From: Campylorhamphus procurvoides
Lineage: Eukaryota; Chordata; Aves; Passeriformes; Dendrocolaptidae
Reading direction: 5' to 3'
Assembly: GCA_013396655.1 (NCBI GenBank)
Contig: WBMV01005073.1
Location: forward strand, 372,001 to 436,000
DNA: 64,000 bases
Position numbers and translations under genes: made by a program. This document shows positions 41,301-55,375 of the stretch, in pieces (the first letter of the stretch is position 1; each line of letters opens with the position of its first letter). Below the pieces are notes generated by a model, which saw only the letters and a program-made list of their open reading frames with translations, was not told where the DNA came from and searched no databases.

Positions 41301-44300
41301 GTAGTAGCACAAGCCAAAATCTTTACACCAGGACTTTTGTCTTGAAAATTAGATTGCATTTACTCTTTAATAATGTTCATCTTTTGGTCAACAAATTCAA
41401 GATTTACAAGTTTAAAACAAGCACAGAAGGACTAATATCAACTCCTGATTTTAGAATAATTAACGATTCAGTTAATTACATGAATAATCTAAAACTATAA
41501 AAGGCGTAGATAATGTAACTTACTATTCATGCATTCTGAAGGAATACAATGGGTATGCAATTTTATTCTTTTTTGGTGAGGCTATCAAATTGGGAAAAAA
41601 TGTATAGCTATATTCATTCATCCCCAGCCAGCTCTAACTGTGGTATGAAAAAGAAATCACGTATGGTAATAAGTATCAAACAAATGGTACCATAAAAGCC
41701 TATCCATTTATATTAAAATTCTTTTTGTGATCTGGAAGAAAGTAATGAAAACCCCAGCAAATACAGTTTACAAGCCTACGTGAGGCATGGGAACATTTGT
41801 CACATAAGCTCCGACACATCTATCATTAGAGGTCAGCAGTGAAAAAGAAAACAGATTCCCAGAAGCACCAAAGAAAAATGTTCTTGAAACAGCAAGGTCA
41901 TGCAGCGCTGTGTGCTCCTGAAACATTAAGGTCTATCACATCAAACAATGACGATGTGTGTGCTATTGAAACCTGAAAGATGGTGATGGTTGGTCTCAGC
42001 TTGGACTGATGAACTTTTTCTGTCTAGATACATCTCGAAAGCATTCTGCTTTGGTCACTCATGCTAAGGCCAGATCTAACTTTTCCTAGTTCAGCTGGTT
42101 CAGCTTTATCCTCACAGGAGGCAGCATGCTTCCAGTAGCGAAACAATTTGCCCAGTAATGCAAAAAAGCAAGTATTATGAAATGCAAAAAAAATTATCAT
42201 GAAATGACAACACCTGCTGCTTATGGAGGGTCCAGCACAAGGCCTGTGTACCACCTGAATCCTCCTTAGATCTTCATGCTAGATGTCCTACTCAGAGGTG
42301 AATTACATGAAATATGTTAGCAAAGACATAGGAAAACAACTGAGTAATTCAGAAGGAAAACCCCAGAAAATCTGAAATACATTTCTTTATTATTCATAAT
42401 TGTTTAGCATGACTAAAGTTAATGGTGGTTAGTTAATGGTTTATCTTTGTGTACTTAATTAAAGGCCTGATTCAAATTCCTTCAATGAGAACTGCTGAGC
42501 TGCTGTGCAGTCATTCATATGGCCTTGCTTGCTGCCTCAGGTTACTGTCCTCTGTTTAGACCTATGTGTTCACCTCTATAGTGTGAAATCACTTTAGCAG
42601 AGGACTGAGGCTCCTGGGGTACAGTTCGTCCCTGTAACAAATGAGTAGACTTTGTGGAAGGTACTAACTCAGTTACTTTTTATTAAATGTATGACCTGCA
42701 AAAAAGCCTAGAGATATTTGATAAGAAGAAACCCTTTCAGTGCAATGGTATTTTCTCTTGCATCCCCTTTCTTTAAAGTTGAATGATTCACCTATGATGA
42801 AATTGTGAGGACTTTCCCTGCCTCAATAGGGTCCTAAAACACATCATCTCTATTTCCACTGGGGAAAATGGTCAGAGGCATAGAACTGTCTTTGTGCTTT
42901 TATAACCTTTCACTTTCCTGTGGCATAGACTCCTGATCCACTTTGACAGGTTAATACACATCACTTATAGGCAACGTCACCCCTGCTAAGCTAACTGTCT
43001 TGCACAGAAGCCAACCTATTGCCCTGAATCAATTCTTTTCAGGGACAGAAGACCTGAAACTGAGCACTCATTCTTGTCAATCCTGTGCCAGTGCTTTCTG
43101 GGGCTCTCATCCCACACAATTAACACAGAAAAAAAGATTCCATTACGACAAAAATGCTCTCAGGTTCCCATGAAAAGAAATAATCCTCAGCACCAGTCAG
43201 AATTTAGAAACTGATTGTAAAAAGATTATCCAAGTCATCACCTTGCCATGAGCCATCAATTTCTTTTGTTTTTCTGTTCTTGCTTTTTGGACATGTAAAT
43301 TCCAAAATAAATGTCTCAAAATATTTTTTGTAAGATTTCAGTCATGATCAGCCTCTGAATGATAATTTTCTATTTCATATTGCAATTAAATATTAATTCT
43401 CACCTCTTTTCTGTGTCACATGTTTCTACTGGTACTTGACTTATAGCTACTTATTGCTATCACTTTTGCATATTGAACTGTCTTATTTTGGTAATTTTTA
43501 TAATAAGCAGAGTAAGGTTATTTGAGTCTCTTAGATAACCATCAATAAAGTAAAATAAAGTATGTGATAGACTTAAGTGAAGCTAGATCTAAATATACTG
43601 ACCTGCACTTATTAAGTACTTGGCATCAGTATTAGCATGGCAGTACACAAAGCAGGACACAGTTATATTACTGAAAGTAGTAAAGAAGATTAATGTGTTT
43701 TATCTCTTTATGTCATCACACAGAAAATCACATCTTAATCCTGCTTTCTGCGTGGGGCAAGAATATACTGCCTGTTACTAATACTTCTATTTCTTACACA
43801 TTTGCTGGATTGCTATCAGTAGTAATACTGTAATGCTTATTGAAGATTTTTCTCCCATAGAAAGATGGTTCATTTATCCTTCTCTCATTATAAAAAATGC
43901 AATGTGCCTTCCCCTCACTTTCACCATCATACAACTTCTTTCTCTTCCCCTGTCAAACTGAGGCATTTCTCAGATGTTCTCCTCTTCTGAGCCTTCATTA
44001 AATCTTTGCCCTAGTCTTCCTCCTGACTGTTGCCATACTCATTCTTTTCCCTCTTTCCATTTTTATTTCCTTTGGCCTGTTTGGACTTAAGATTTTGATG
44101 AATCTTCTCAAAACTACTGCCCTTCCTTTGTTTCTACAATTCTGTCCTCTTCATGCTATCTAGAAATGCTAAAGTTACCCTTTTTAACTTAAGCAACATC
44201 TTGAGAAAACTCTTTACCCTTTTTTACTGTTTTTGGGTGTAACAGTACTAAGGACTTAGTCTAAACTTTCTTTTCTTCTCTTTGTATTATATATTTTGGG

Positions 44301-47300
44301 GTGATTTAATTTGTAGCTGCATGTTTAACCTGACCATTCACAGGCTTTCTTCTCTATCTCATGCTTGCCTTTTCCATCCACACTAAATTTTTCATGTATC
44401 TCCAATGTCTTCTCATAGATTCCTAGCCATGCTGTAAAGTTAAAATATCTTGAAATTAGAGCTCTTTATTTTTCTCGTACTGAATCTTTTGACTTCTGTG
44501 GGCAAGAGAACTATCTTTAGATGTATAACTTGGTACTCACCGTTCATTTTTACCTCTTTCATTTCTTTGGGATGCTTTGAAGAGGTTTTCCTATTCATAC
44601 ACGTATCTGAAAGTGTTTGATGAGAGCTGTGCTGGCTTGTGTTCTGGTTAATAAAATATCCTCTTCTCTTGCTTCCATTCAGATTGCTATTGCAGAGATC
44701 ATCTACCTAACAAGTAATTTTAGTTATGTCACTCTCCCTCTGCATTCTCCTTCACCTTTTTTTTCCCCTTTACATATTTAAGCAAAAGCTACTTGTCATC
44801 TTTGAAAGACCTTTCACAGACTATTGTTTCTTTACATACCATTTGTCATTCGCCAACAGAAAACATAGATTCCCATCCTTATCAGTTCACTGTGATGTCA
44901 GTCTCAATCATCTAACTGTATTATTGCTTTCTACCTTAGTGCACTTCCAGCTCAGAAAAGCTCCCTCTAAATAGCCACACAGAATTTCTTTCTCCAGTTT
45001 CACATCCTTGACAATGAAGCATCTGTTTGCTTTAATGTCTACCTACAAAAAAAGTGAAGAACAATTAGGACACTCATCTGCTGAGAGTCCTGCTTGCTGT
45101 CCTGTCATATTATTTCCCATATACCCTCACTTCCCTATCTTTATCTGTTGTCTTGTGTCTTATCTTTTTATTTCTGATACTGGGTTTTTTGATACCTTTC
45201 ACAGTGGGCTTTATTTCTTGGCTACTCTATATGAATCGTACAGCACAAAAAAACCCCTGCATGTCTGAATACAGACATGAGTTGATAGCAACACCATATC
45301 TGAGGTCAGAGTGGAACAGAATTAGATTAATGAAGTTAGCACTTTCAAACTCAGTATTACACTTATGTTTTTATTATTGTTATTTAATGTTTAAAGCTCC
45401 TTTCAAAACAGTTTAAAACTGCAAACACTGCAGAAAGATGGATTTATTATAAAACACACAAACTTTTACATTCAGATATAAACTGCATTCAGCAAATTAA
45501 ACTTCAGTTTTAAGAGAGACAGACAGGTGATGGGATTTTAAAAAAATAAAAATTCTCAGTTATCTTTCATATCCATTCTTGCAAAATCCTACTGATGATA
45601 CAAAGCAATTATCAGCAATTTAAAAAAAAGATTATTCCAATAGTAGTGTCTTGGCAATTGCCTATTGCCTATTGACTCCCTTAGTAAGCCTATAGGAGAC
45701 ATTTAAAATCTATAGCTGTATTCTTAGAAAAACCAACAACTCTCAAAAGCATCTTGACACACACTGTTTCTTTGCCCTAAATGACAGTGACAAGATGCCC
45801 AAGATACTTTCCAACCAGACAACAGAACAAAAAGCATACAGAACTATAATTAGGTGTAAATCCTTTGGCTGACTGAAAGGCTATTATTGAGCCTGAAAAT
45901 GGAGTTTAGAAATCCAGAGTGCTACATGTGCAATGCTACACATTATAGCCCAGAACATTAGGGAGTCTATTATACAGAGGCAACCACACACCCACACAAT
46001 AAAAGCGGTGTGCTCATGTTGTCTTTCCTTTGTAAAGCTTTTTGGAAAAAATGATAATAATAAAAACATATAGAGCCATTTTGAGTCACGAATTCAAAGG
46101 CTGCAAAATCATTATCTGACACAGGGAGAACTATCATATGGAAAATTACTACCTTCAGTATTACCTTGAATGCTTGAAATGCTTTATAGAAAAATGAGAA
46201 ATATTTTTTTCTTATTACTAAGCTTTCAAAAAAAAAGTGTTGTATGTGCAGTGCCATTCTACTAAAAAGAACTGCACTTAGCTCTACAGTGTGCCAAGTA
46301 CTTAGATGCTTAGGTGACAAACAGTATCGGCCATTCACAGAAAGTCCTGGCAGTCTGGCTGACTTCTGGAAACTTTTGATAATGTCCTCAGAATTTAGAA
46401 ATGTCCTTTCATTTTTGTCATCTTTGTGAAAAGGAAGACTGACATTTCAATAAGTAGAGAAAAAAGACATGTAAAACAACCTTTCCTCACTAAACTACTA
46501 CTCCACAAGACATTATTTCGCTGTGCTTCCTACAGTCTTTGTGATCCTGGATTGTTACCAGGGTGACACACTTCTGTGCCGCAAAACAGTAGCCTGCCTA
46601 TCTACTACCCACAGCATCTTCTTAAAAACATGTAAGTTGCCCTAGCACTTCACAATGTCTAAATCAGAAGAAATGATTTGCTTTATTCTCCTGTATTTGA
46701 CTTAAATCACAGTGACTAGACTAGTGACAGGAAACATAAAGAACAGGACTGCCATGGCTCCACAATGTAACTGGGGACTTTATCCCTTTAAATCTAAGTC
46801 ACAGTTTCTCAGTAGTACAGCAAAATTGTCTCTACAAAGCATTGTGACAAAGCCATGCTGTCATTTCAGTAGTGGACCACGTTTTGAAGTTTTTTGAGGC
46901 ACCCTCTGTAAGTGACTTTTGAGCCTTGAAGACTGAACAAGCACCAGAAAAGGAATGGGGAAAAAAAAATCAGACCTATTTCAGTTCTGCTATTTGTTTT
47001 AGTGGCAGAGAAAAGCTTGTATGAGTTTGTACTTTCTTTGTTTCCACCACATAATCTTTAGAAAATTATTTCCAGTTCAGTTTTCCCTTTTAGCTCTAAG
47101 GTAGCAGCCACAGGACAGGTAGAATAAGAACATCAACCCCCCTCCATTACGAGATCCAAATTATACTTTAAATGAAAATATACAGATGAAATTACAAAAT
47201 CAGGATCTTAGACTAGTTGCTTAAGTAGATCGTTCAGCTATGATGATAAGACATTAGAAAAAAAAAAGGTATACAAGAGGAGGAGAGCAGTATCCATGCT

Positions 47301-47567
47301 GAGGCTGGCAAATTATAACCACTTGTTATTCTTGGATTCACAAACTGTCACTGGCTTTAAGCTGATCAGGTTCATGTGGTGGTATGCCACTTTTGAGTGA
47401 GAGATTAGGAGCAGAGAATTATTTAGGACACTGCAGTAGGAGATAACCATCTTACACTGTCCCTTCACAATACCTTGAGGGTTCAGCCTTCAGGAGGCAT
47501 TGAGTTCTCAGAGGCACATAACTTTGAGACTTTTGCTGCAGAAACTGAGACCCTTTCCGTGGGTGGG

Positions 47568-47615
47568 TGGGGTTTTGTTTGTTTTGGGTTTTGTTTTGTT
47601 TTTTATTTTTTTTTG
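47568..47615. repeat. T/G-rich low-complexity tract
   Basis: GGGTGGGTGGGG followed by GTTTT-type units and a poly(T) end. It is similar in composition to the tract near 10840 but shorter. Confidence 0.75.
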
Positions 47616-49822
47616 AATACTAAATATTTAAAATATTTTAATAAGGAAAGCTGCATGTTGCTCAGCAGGTCTGAAATCTCAATGCTACCCTGCATTTCTG
47701 GAGCCAGATCTTCAGCTGGTATAAACTGATATAGATGTTTTGTTTTCAGTGAAGCAAAGCCAATTTACATCAACTGGGAATTGAAACTACATCTGGTAAA
47801 GCATTCTTGGATCTTGGATACATAATAAAAATTAATATTCATTTAGAAAATAGTTACTGTAGATAATTAATAACTGAAACACTCACTAATTTTTCATTTG
47901 TCAAGTAGAGAAGAATCTATTCCTGCTCTATACCAAATATGCAACTGCTTTCAAACAAAAAATATTTCTCCTTGAATAAATATCTTCATTTATTTTTGCT
48001 AAGACTCTTTGACAATTCTTTTGAAGATGCTCTACTAAACAAAACCTAGGAGGGTACATTAAAGTACTATGTGGTAGATAATTTTTAATATTATTTTTCT
48101 TCTTTTTGCTCATGTGTACCCCTCTGATTATATGGTTCTTGACATTTTTCACAAAACATGCTGAGGTTGAAGTGAGTGCAACTTTATGAAATTAAATAGA
48201 AAGACCACATGCTATGACTTTCTCATTCAGTCTGCAGGAAACTCCAAGGTGCATAGCAAGCAACGATAAAAGACAGAGCACTAAATCTGATAAGGTCTGC
48301 AGGCACCATCAGAATGGAACAACTGGTTTGAACTCATGAGCAAGATGCAAATGTATACATTTTTTTAATTCACAGCACTGAAAATAAGAAAATGGGACAG
48401 TCTCTGTGACTTGGCAATGTGTAAGGTACTGTGAAAAGTGCATTGTTGCTGAATGGATCAAATCATCAGCACAACTGAACATCTCTCACAACTACTTGTA
48501 TATATATATAAACCAAATGGAAAAAATACACATTTTTGTTTTACCACAGATGCTGTAGCTTTACATTCACAGGACACAGAGTTCTTTCAGTACTAAGAGC
48601 TATTTTATTTATATATTTGTTTTTCAGTTCCAGTGGTCCAGTAGAAGTTCTTACCCAATTTTGCATGCACTGCATGGATAGCATGGCATATGCTTTCCTA
48701 TTACTGAATGCTTAATGACTTCCTAAATTAGTTTGAAGGCCTAAGGCAAGGAGCGGATGGTTAGTACACTTGACCAGTCATTAAAGTGTCTCTTGCTAGA
48801 AAGAATAAAACCCTCTATGCCAAGATACTTGGGTCTTACATTAGCAGGCTATCCAATCCCTATAACAAAGTTTTTATGTAATAAGTAGCTTTCAAATAAT
48901 GATGTAAAAATCAGAGGAGGGGGAAAATCCTCTTTTCACCTTGTTGCAAGAAGGTGACATATGCTGAAATCCAAACTGTATGCTAAGGACTGCCGCAAGG
49001 ATGTTTCCAGTAAAAAAGGGGCTAACCCTGTTTTCTGTAGATAGAGATTCTTGACAGTCACTAAAACATTTTTTAAAAATTACTATTTTAATTCAATAGA
49101 ATAAGCTCAAAATCATAACACTTTTTTTTTTCCTCTGCAGCCTTCTTTGGTAGTGCAATCTGAAAAGTTTGGTTTGAAAAGTTCAACAGTTGGTATGGGA
49201 GACAGAATATCCATACTATTAATGTTTCAGAGGTTTTATTTAAGACCACCTTTATCCTGTCTTGTGGACTGAGTGCTCATTAGCAGCAGGAATGCATGAT
49301 ATAAGCTCCTGGACCTCATCTTTCAGTTTAATTTCTTCAGGACAAAAGGTCAGTTGATGTGCCCTAAGATCACTCTATGATGTGAATCAAAGTGCAGTGA
49401 GTGGGAAAAAATCAAGAAATTTGCTTCAAATGGGCTCTTCTGAGATGAAAACATTAAGGCCAACAGACATTATAATGTTCTGAGATATTATAAATTTTAA
49501 ACAATGTTATTTCTACTCTAAAGCTTGTAACTCTTTAACGGAAAAAAGAAGGTTCTTCCCCCTGCTCCTTTACACCATTATTCATCCTGAGACTTTGCAG
49601 AGAGTTTTGAATTGACCAAATATTTAACTAAATGAAAGAAAGAAAATACATTTTTGTATTGGTGTGATATTCCAACCTTTCTGATAAGAAAAAAATTGAT
49701 GAAGACACAGAAAATTATGAAACTTATGAAACTCTTCACATGAAGCACCAAAAATCTGAAAGGAAAACCGTCTAATTCTGATCTTCTGATTATGGGTTAA
49801 ATCTGTTTGTTCAAATTATTGA

Positions 49823-50845
49823 CAGAATCACAGACTATGCTGAGTTGGAAGGGACCCACAAGAATCATTGAGTCCAACTCTTAGCCCTGCTCAGAACCAT
49901 CCCCAAGAGTCACACCATGTGCCTGAGATTATCATCCAAATGCTTCTTGAACTCTTTCAGGCTTGGTGCTGTGACCACTTCCCTGGGGAGCCTGTTCCAG
50001 TGCCCAACCAGCCTCTGGGGGAAAAACCTTCTTTAATATTCAACATAAACTTCCCCTGACACAACTTCAGGCCATTCCCTCAGGTCCCGTCACTGGTCAC
50101 CACAGAGAAGAGATCAGTGCCTGCCTCTCCACTTCTCACAAGGAAGTTGTAACTGCAATGAGGTCTCCCCTCAGTCTCCTCTTCTCCANNNNNNNNNNNN
50201 NNNNNNNNNNNNNNNNNNNNNNNNNNNNNNNNNNNNNNNNNNNNNNNNNNNNNNNNNNNNNNNNNNNNNNNNNNNNNNNNNNNNNNNNNNNNNNNNNNNN
50301 NNNNNNNNNNTCCCTTCCAGTCCTGTATCCAAGTCATTTATGAAGATGTTGAAGAGCACAGGGCCCAGGATGGAGCCCCATCAGTGACAGGTCACCAGCC
50401 TGATGTCACCCCAGTCACTACTACCCTCTGTGTTTGACCCTGAGCCAATTGCTCACCCACCACATGATGTGTTTATCCAACTATGCTGGGCATTTTGTCC
50501 AGAGGGATTCTGTGAGAGACAGCATTGAAAGCTTTACTGAAATCCAAAAAGATGACATCAACTGGCTTCCCTTCATCAACTAGGTGGGTTATTACCTTGT
50601 CATAAAAGGAAAGCAGATTGGATAAGCAGGACTTTCCTCTCATGAAGCCGTGCTGGCTGTGACTGAAGACAGTGTTATCTTGAATAATCTTCTCCATACC
50701 TTTACCAGGCACTGAAGTGAGACTGACAGGCCTGTAGTTTCTGGGGTTCTTCTTCTTGCCTTTCTTGAAAATTGGGACAATGTTCACCAGGTTCCAGTCA
50801 TCTGGGACCTCTCTGGATTCCCAAGACTGCTTGAAAATCATGCAT
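49823..50845 (-). mobile_element. CR1 LINE copy, minus orientation, 5'-truncated, containing an assembly gap
   Basis: The left end carries the standard avian CR1 3' terminus on the minus strand, with plus-strand words such as TGAGTTGGAAGGGACCCACA. The rest of the C-terminal ORF2 and 3' region follows as far as the gap at 50189-50310. Right of the gap the copy resumes upstream in the element. The decayed frame 50473-50841 shows reverse transcriptase blocks in order: FKKGKKKNPRNYRPVSLTS, SQHGFMRGKSCLSNL and VIFLDFSKAFNAVSH. Nearer the gap is GSILGPVLFNIFINDLD. Internal stops and small deletions make it inactive. It lies in the PRKN sense orientation. The 5' end is a typical truncation near 50845, just upstream of the block containing SWESREVPDDW. 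Confidence 0.95.
50189..50310. other. Assembly gap (122 N)
   Basis: A run of N inside the CR1 copy. The flanks match positions about 61302 and 61824 of the CR1 copy at 60934-61837, which are separated there by about 521 bases, so the N count probably understates the missing DNA. Confidence 0.97.
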
Positions 50846-51187
50846 GTGAACCAGGGGACCTACATTACGGTGGTTGGGTTGAGCTTGGCTTTGGGCTGCC
50901 ATGTGCTGCCCAGAACACCTGGAAAACTATGAAGGATTAGCTGGTAGTACATAAACCAGCTAAAATTTAGAATTTGAACTCATTAAGATTCATAATTTTC
51001 TAATAACTTACTACACTGTCATCAATGAGAAAACAGATAATGATTCTTATAATCTAATGAGATCAAACTCCATTTAGCATCATAACTCTACTGACTAAAC
51101 TCTACCCAATTTCTGTGATTAGAGCTTCCAGTTTGATGGTTACAGGCCCATTGATTTTGATAGAGATTTTGTGAGATTTAGTTAGAG

Positions 51188-51856
51188 ATGAATCTTCAGT
51201 TAGCCTTTTTCAGCTGTGTTCAATTTATTGTTTGCTATTTTCACAGTTGTTACAGTAGACAATGGTATGTCCACTGTTATGAACCCATACTGTTGTGCAG
51301 ACATTTTGTAGATGGCTCACCTAGGAACTGCGCAAGGAGTTGTCCAGTAATGGCCAACATTGGTTGCTTCATAAGAGAGAAGAGACTTCCCATAATCCAT
51401 TTTCCTGTGGCTCTGACCTATCTATCTTGTGCTTGGCAATTTTTCTTTTGGCTTCCGATTGCATCTTTTAATCTTAAAAATTTTTCCAAAGCAACCATAG
51501 ATCAAACTTTTGTGAATGCTAGCATTATCCTTCAAAGAAGAAGTGAAATCTGTCTGGCAGACACAGTTGTCTCTTCATGTATATCAGTGTATCTTTTCAC
51601 CAGTCATGTTTTCTACAGCTATTTTATTTTTTGTTTGTTTGTTTGTTTGTTTCCTTCCCCACTGCTTGTTAAAGCATCAGGATCCTACCTGGTCTATGCT
51701 GGAAGTTTCATTGAAGTCTATGCAGCTCTGCTTTTACCTTTTCAGAAACACGCACATGACAAGTCCCTAAATTCAGGACAAAGAGCTAGGCATCTGGGTT
51801 GCACAGCAAGGGCAACTCACCAGTGTGTTTTTAAAGCTTTTCTTTCTCAAGAGTAA
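51188..51856 (+). other. Longest open reading frame, 222 codons, probably not a gene
   Basis: An uninterrupted plus-strand frame antisense to PRKN. It is rich in Phe, Cys, Ser and Leu with several hydrophobic runs, one of which (around residues 147-156) is encoded by a (TTTG)n microsatellite. I recognise no domain, and no promoter or polyadenylation signal is evident nearby. Its length is somewhat above the other chance frames, but composition and the embedded microsatellite argue against a conserved protein. Confidence 0.12.
51629..51652. repeat. (TTTG)n microsatellite
   Basis: About five TTTG units within the 222-codon open frame. Confidence 0.9.
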
Positions 51857-54800
51857 GTGTGGATGTCACGCGCATGAATTTTACTACTGAAATGTTGATC
51901 TCCCTGACTGTGTACCAGAGATGCTTAAAACACCTTTGGACTTTGCTTTGATACTCAGGTCTCTAAACTACCTCACACATTTGTTATTACCACTAATTGC
52001 TTTGACAGATGACAATGGGAAAGTTTTCAGCAGAAATCCTCTATGTCACTTGTTCTAGAACAGAAGGACTGGTATGATTATGCTTTCTTAGCTATCTGAA
52101 AATGAAAAGGCATCAGGAAGTAATTCTTGCTCTTGACCCACCAAAGCACCAGCTCTGCACTGCAGGGTCAAGGCATCTACTTCTAAAGAGGGGCTATACT
52201 TTGAAAAGTAATCCAAGCAAAAAGTAGATTATCAATCACATACCATTTTATCTCTCAGTATAAGATACAGGAACAGACAGCTGTTTGGAAATTTCTTTTT
52301 GGCTTGAACCTCTGTTATCTACAGCACCACTTGAGGCTCCTAGATGGATGATCTCTTGGCTGATTCTGACTCGGGGTGGACCTGTGCCATCTGAACACAT
52401 GTGCCATCTAAATTACTTGGACAGTATTGCTAGAGAATCAGTGCCAAGTGACTGTAGGTTTAGACAGGCAGCATACCTAATATTATGAGGGCTGGCTCCT
52501 TTGAAAAAATCCTATTCTCTCTGACAATGCTGAAAAATTGGCTTTACTTTCCATCCAAACTGTGATTGCACCTGTTGGTGCTTACCGAAATCCGTCCCCT
52601 CCACCCAAATCCGTGTAGCAATAAATGACCATTGCAATGGTGTTAGGCAAGGAGGGTCCTCATCTACCTAGGAAATCGAACCTGCCTTTATTTAGATATT
52701 AGAAAAATAAGCAGGTGTTTTCAAAACTGAAAGGTCTTCAGGGACTCCTCAATAATATCACAAAGCCTTTCTTGATATGCCCTCTCATTGCAGCAAGTCC
52801 AATTAAATCAAACGTTTTTTAGAAACACTGCAGAGTATGGTATCAGTACGCAATTCAGGGAGCCACACCTAACATGCTGCCTACCTGTGTTTGTATCTAC
52901 GCTCCCTGTAAAATCTGCACAGCTATCAAAATTATGTTTCATTTGTAGATAAGCTGTCCAGAAGAGATGCAAAGGTGCCAACAATTCAGAAAATATCTGA
53001 TTGCACAGAGTGCTGATGGGAAGAAACACTGGCCAAATTGCTTATGCAGGCACAGTTATGGGAATTTTCTGCTCTACAAAATAATTAGCTTATTAAATCT
53101 CTTACTGGAAGGCAATCAAATACCAAATCCTAGCTTCCAGTGAGGACACAACAAAGCTAACTAGTTTGTTACCTAGGCTGTATATATCGTGGCTATATTC
53201 AGTTGTAGATTTGCAGGAAGAAACTTTGTGTATGCAAGTCCTGCTTATTGACTTAAACACTGTTTACATCCAGAGACTTAAAGGCAGTTAAAGGAATGAT
53301 TATCAGATGTTCCATTATCCACTAAAAATTCACTAGAAGTTTATTTTCTGATTATTGGTGGAATTTAAATATTACTGCATTTAAATATATTTTTTTTTCA
53401 ATTCAGAACAGTACAGTTTCAAGAACTTCTGTTCCATTTTGCTGTTTCGATTCACTGCCCAACAGCACAGTCTTTTACCTTTCAGGAATTCGAGGCACAA
53501 TGCAGCTAATGTTTTCTATGTATTTGTTTTCTTGGGGTATCTCCACAGGGAACTGGATATGTGGTATTGCTCCAGTAGGAATTTTTGTTTTGCTGTTTGC
53601 ATTAACAGAAATTTATATATTTGCCAGAGACACAAGGTCAGAGAACTGTCCCTCTAGAGGAACGGTAAGCAGTATGGTAGCTGCTTATTCCTTCTAAAAT
53701 GAGCAGCAGCAAAGGAAAATTTTTAGAATTGATGAACAGAAAAATATCTTAATCTGTTTACACACATGAACAGAGATTCACAGACTCACATTTTATGCAT
53801 GAAAAATCGCCACCTTTGAAACAGCTGCAGTAGAATAATTTCCCAAGATGAGGATACTTCAAACATCTTCAACTTATCACATCAATACTGTAAATTTCTT
53901 TTACGTTCTACAGAAAGGAACTTTGATTGGCAAGTAAAGAACCTGCATTGCTTCTGCCTGTACTCTGCTTTGCTCTGAATCAAATAATAACCACCAGAAA
54001 GACAAACTGACCACTTAGAAAGAGATAATGCACCATGGGATGGCAGCTTCTGTAGCAGCAAAATAATTTAGAAACAAAAGACACATTCAGAGTCAGAAGG
54101 ATTTGTGCTCCTAAATCTCTTTGATGCTTTTAAAAATCTCCTGCTGTTTTGGTTTTATTGCCTCAGAGTTACCGAGGCAATTGCACTCACTGTAATGGAA
54201 TAATTTGTGATTCACAGTGGAGTACATAAGAGGAATATCATACCCTTCATCTCTACATGACAAAAGAACTTCCTTTTTTTTCGAGGGAGAGTTTGTAATT
54301 TAAATGGTCAGACTCGGAAATGGGAGTATGGAACCCCTGAGGCTTTGAACAAGTTTCTTAATCTTGCAATTCCGGGCTCTCCATGTGTAAAAATGGGGGC
54401 AATACTTTCTCTCACTGTAACAAATAGCCATTAATGAGAGTGCCTGCTGTCTCCTGTCATGGGACAGGTATCTTAATGCCTGGGCCAAGAAAAGAAAAGA
54501 GATTTCTTACCAAAGCTTTTGCTCATAATGCCTACAACAAATGCCATTCTGTAATTCAAATATGCAATGTATTCAAAATGTGGGTTGAATAGTACTGCTT
54601 TGGGGGTGTAAAACCACTGCATTAACTGGCACTTGATTTTAGTATAATTTTCCAGTGCTCAGAGTTTTGGGGGACAGGCATCTTTTCATATTTGTTCTGT
54701 AAGGGTTACTCATATTCGTACTGAATCATACCTGGCCTGCGCCTGTGGGCAAAGCAGATTCTCATGTTCCTTTGAGATGCTGAAGTAATGTGATAGGTCT

Positions 54801-55375
54801 CACAGTTCATCTCCTGCACTACATTCAGCAAAAACTACCTTGGCGCTATGCCCTGGTGGGCACATTGAGTTGGCTTTTGACCTGTTTGCATTGCAGCTTG
54901 TATCACTCCCTAGCATTGTCTCACTGACCCATTCTTGAGAGAGATTTCTACTTAGACATCATAAACAATGTATAACCCAAAGATGCAAAGCATTGCATAA
55001 ATGAAAAGAGGAAGCACTGTTAGCTCAGCAGTTATCATCAAGGAGTGGGGTATTTGGATCATCTCTCTTCACAGTACTCTGTCCTTTTCTTCCACAGTGG
55101 TAAACATGGCTCATTGCCTCTGACAAGGAATATTCTTTCCTGCATGTCTAGCAACATCACAAGAGCAGAAGGCTTAAGTACTCTGTGCCATGTATCTCCC
55201 AGAGCCAGAAGACACTGTAAGGTAAATCCAGTAGCCTTCTAGCATAAAGGAAGTACAGCATTGTCTACATTATTGAATTAAAGCAGACTGATAAGTGCTG
55301 CGTGCCTGCACTGAAATTGTGGCATTTTCGAAAATCTTCAGTGTGGTGAAACACATTCATTTACTTTTGTACTTA

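Larger units (their letters stand above)
13669..49822 (-). other. PRKN: PRKN intron 9, main unique stretch
   Basis: About 36 kb of AT-rich intron without a recognisable exon, RNA gene or clear transposon. It contains the 61-bp tandem duplication (16789-16910) and several microsatellites listed separately. Two GC-elevated patches near 22740-23260 and 25000-25650 have longer open frames on both strands (up to 99 codons), which is what higher GC alone produces. None of these frames resembles a known family. A small hairpin-capable CpG cluster lies at 17417-17436. Old, diverged repeats could be present below what can be seen by eye. Confidence 0.7.
50846..55375 (-). other. PRKN: PRKN intron 9, unique stretch
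   Basis: AT-rich intron sequence without a recognised gene. It holds the longest open frame of the window (51188-51856, plus strand, 222 codons) and a (TTTG)n tract inside that frame. Nothing else is identifiable. Confidence 0.7.

Noticed and set aside
45970..46338. Minus-strand 122-codon open frame in the PRKN sense orientation
   Set aside because: It is Phe-rich with no domain I know, no parkin similarity, and lies in AT-rich intron sequence. Probably chance.
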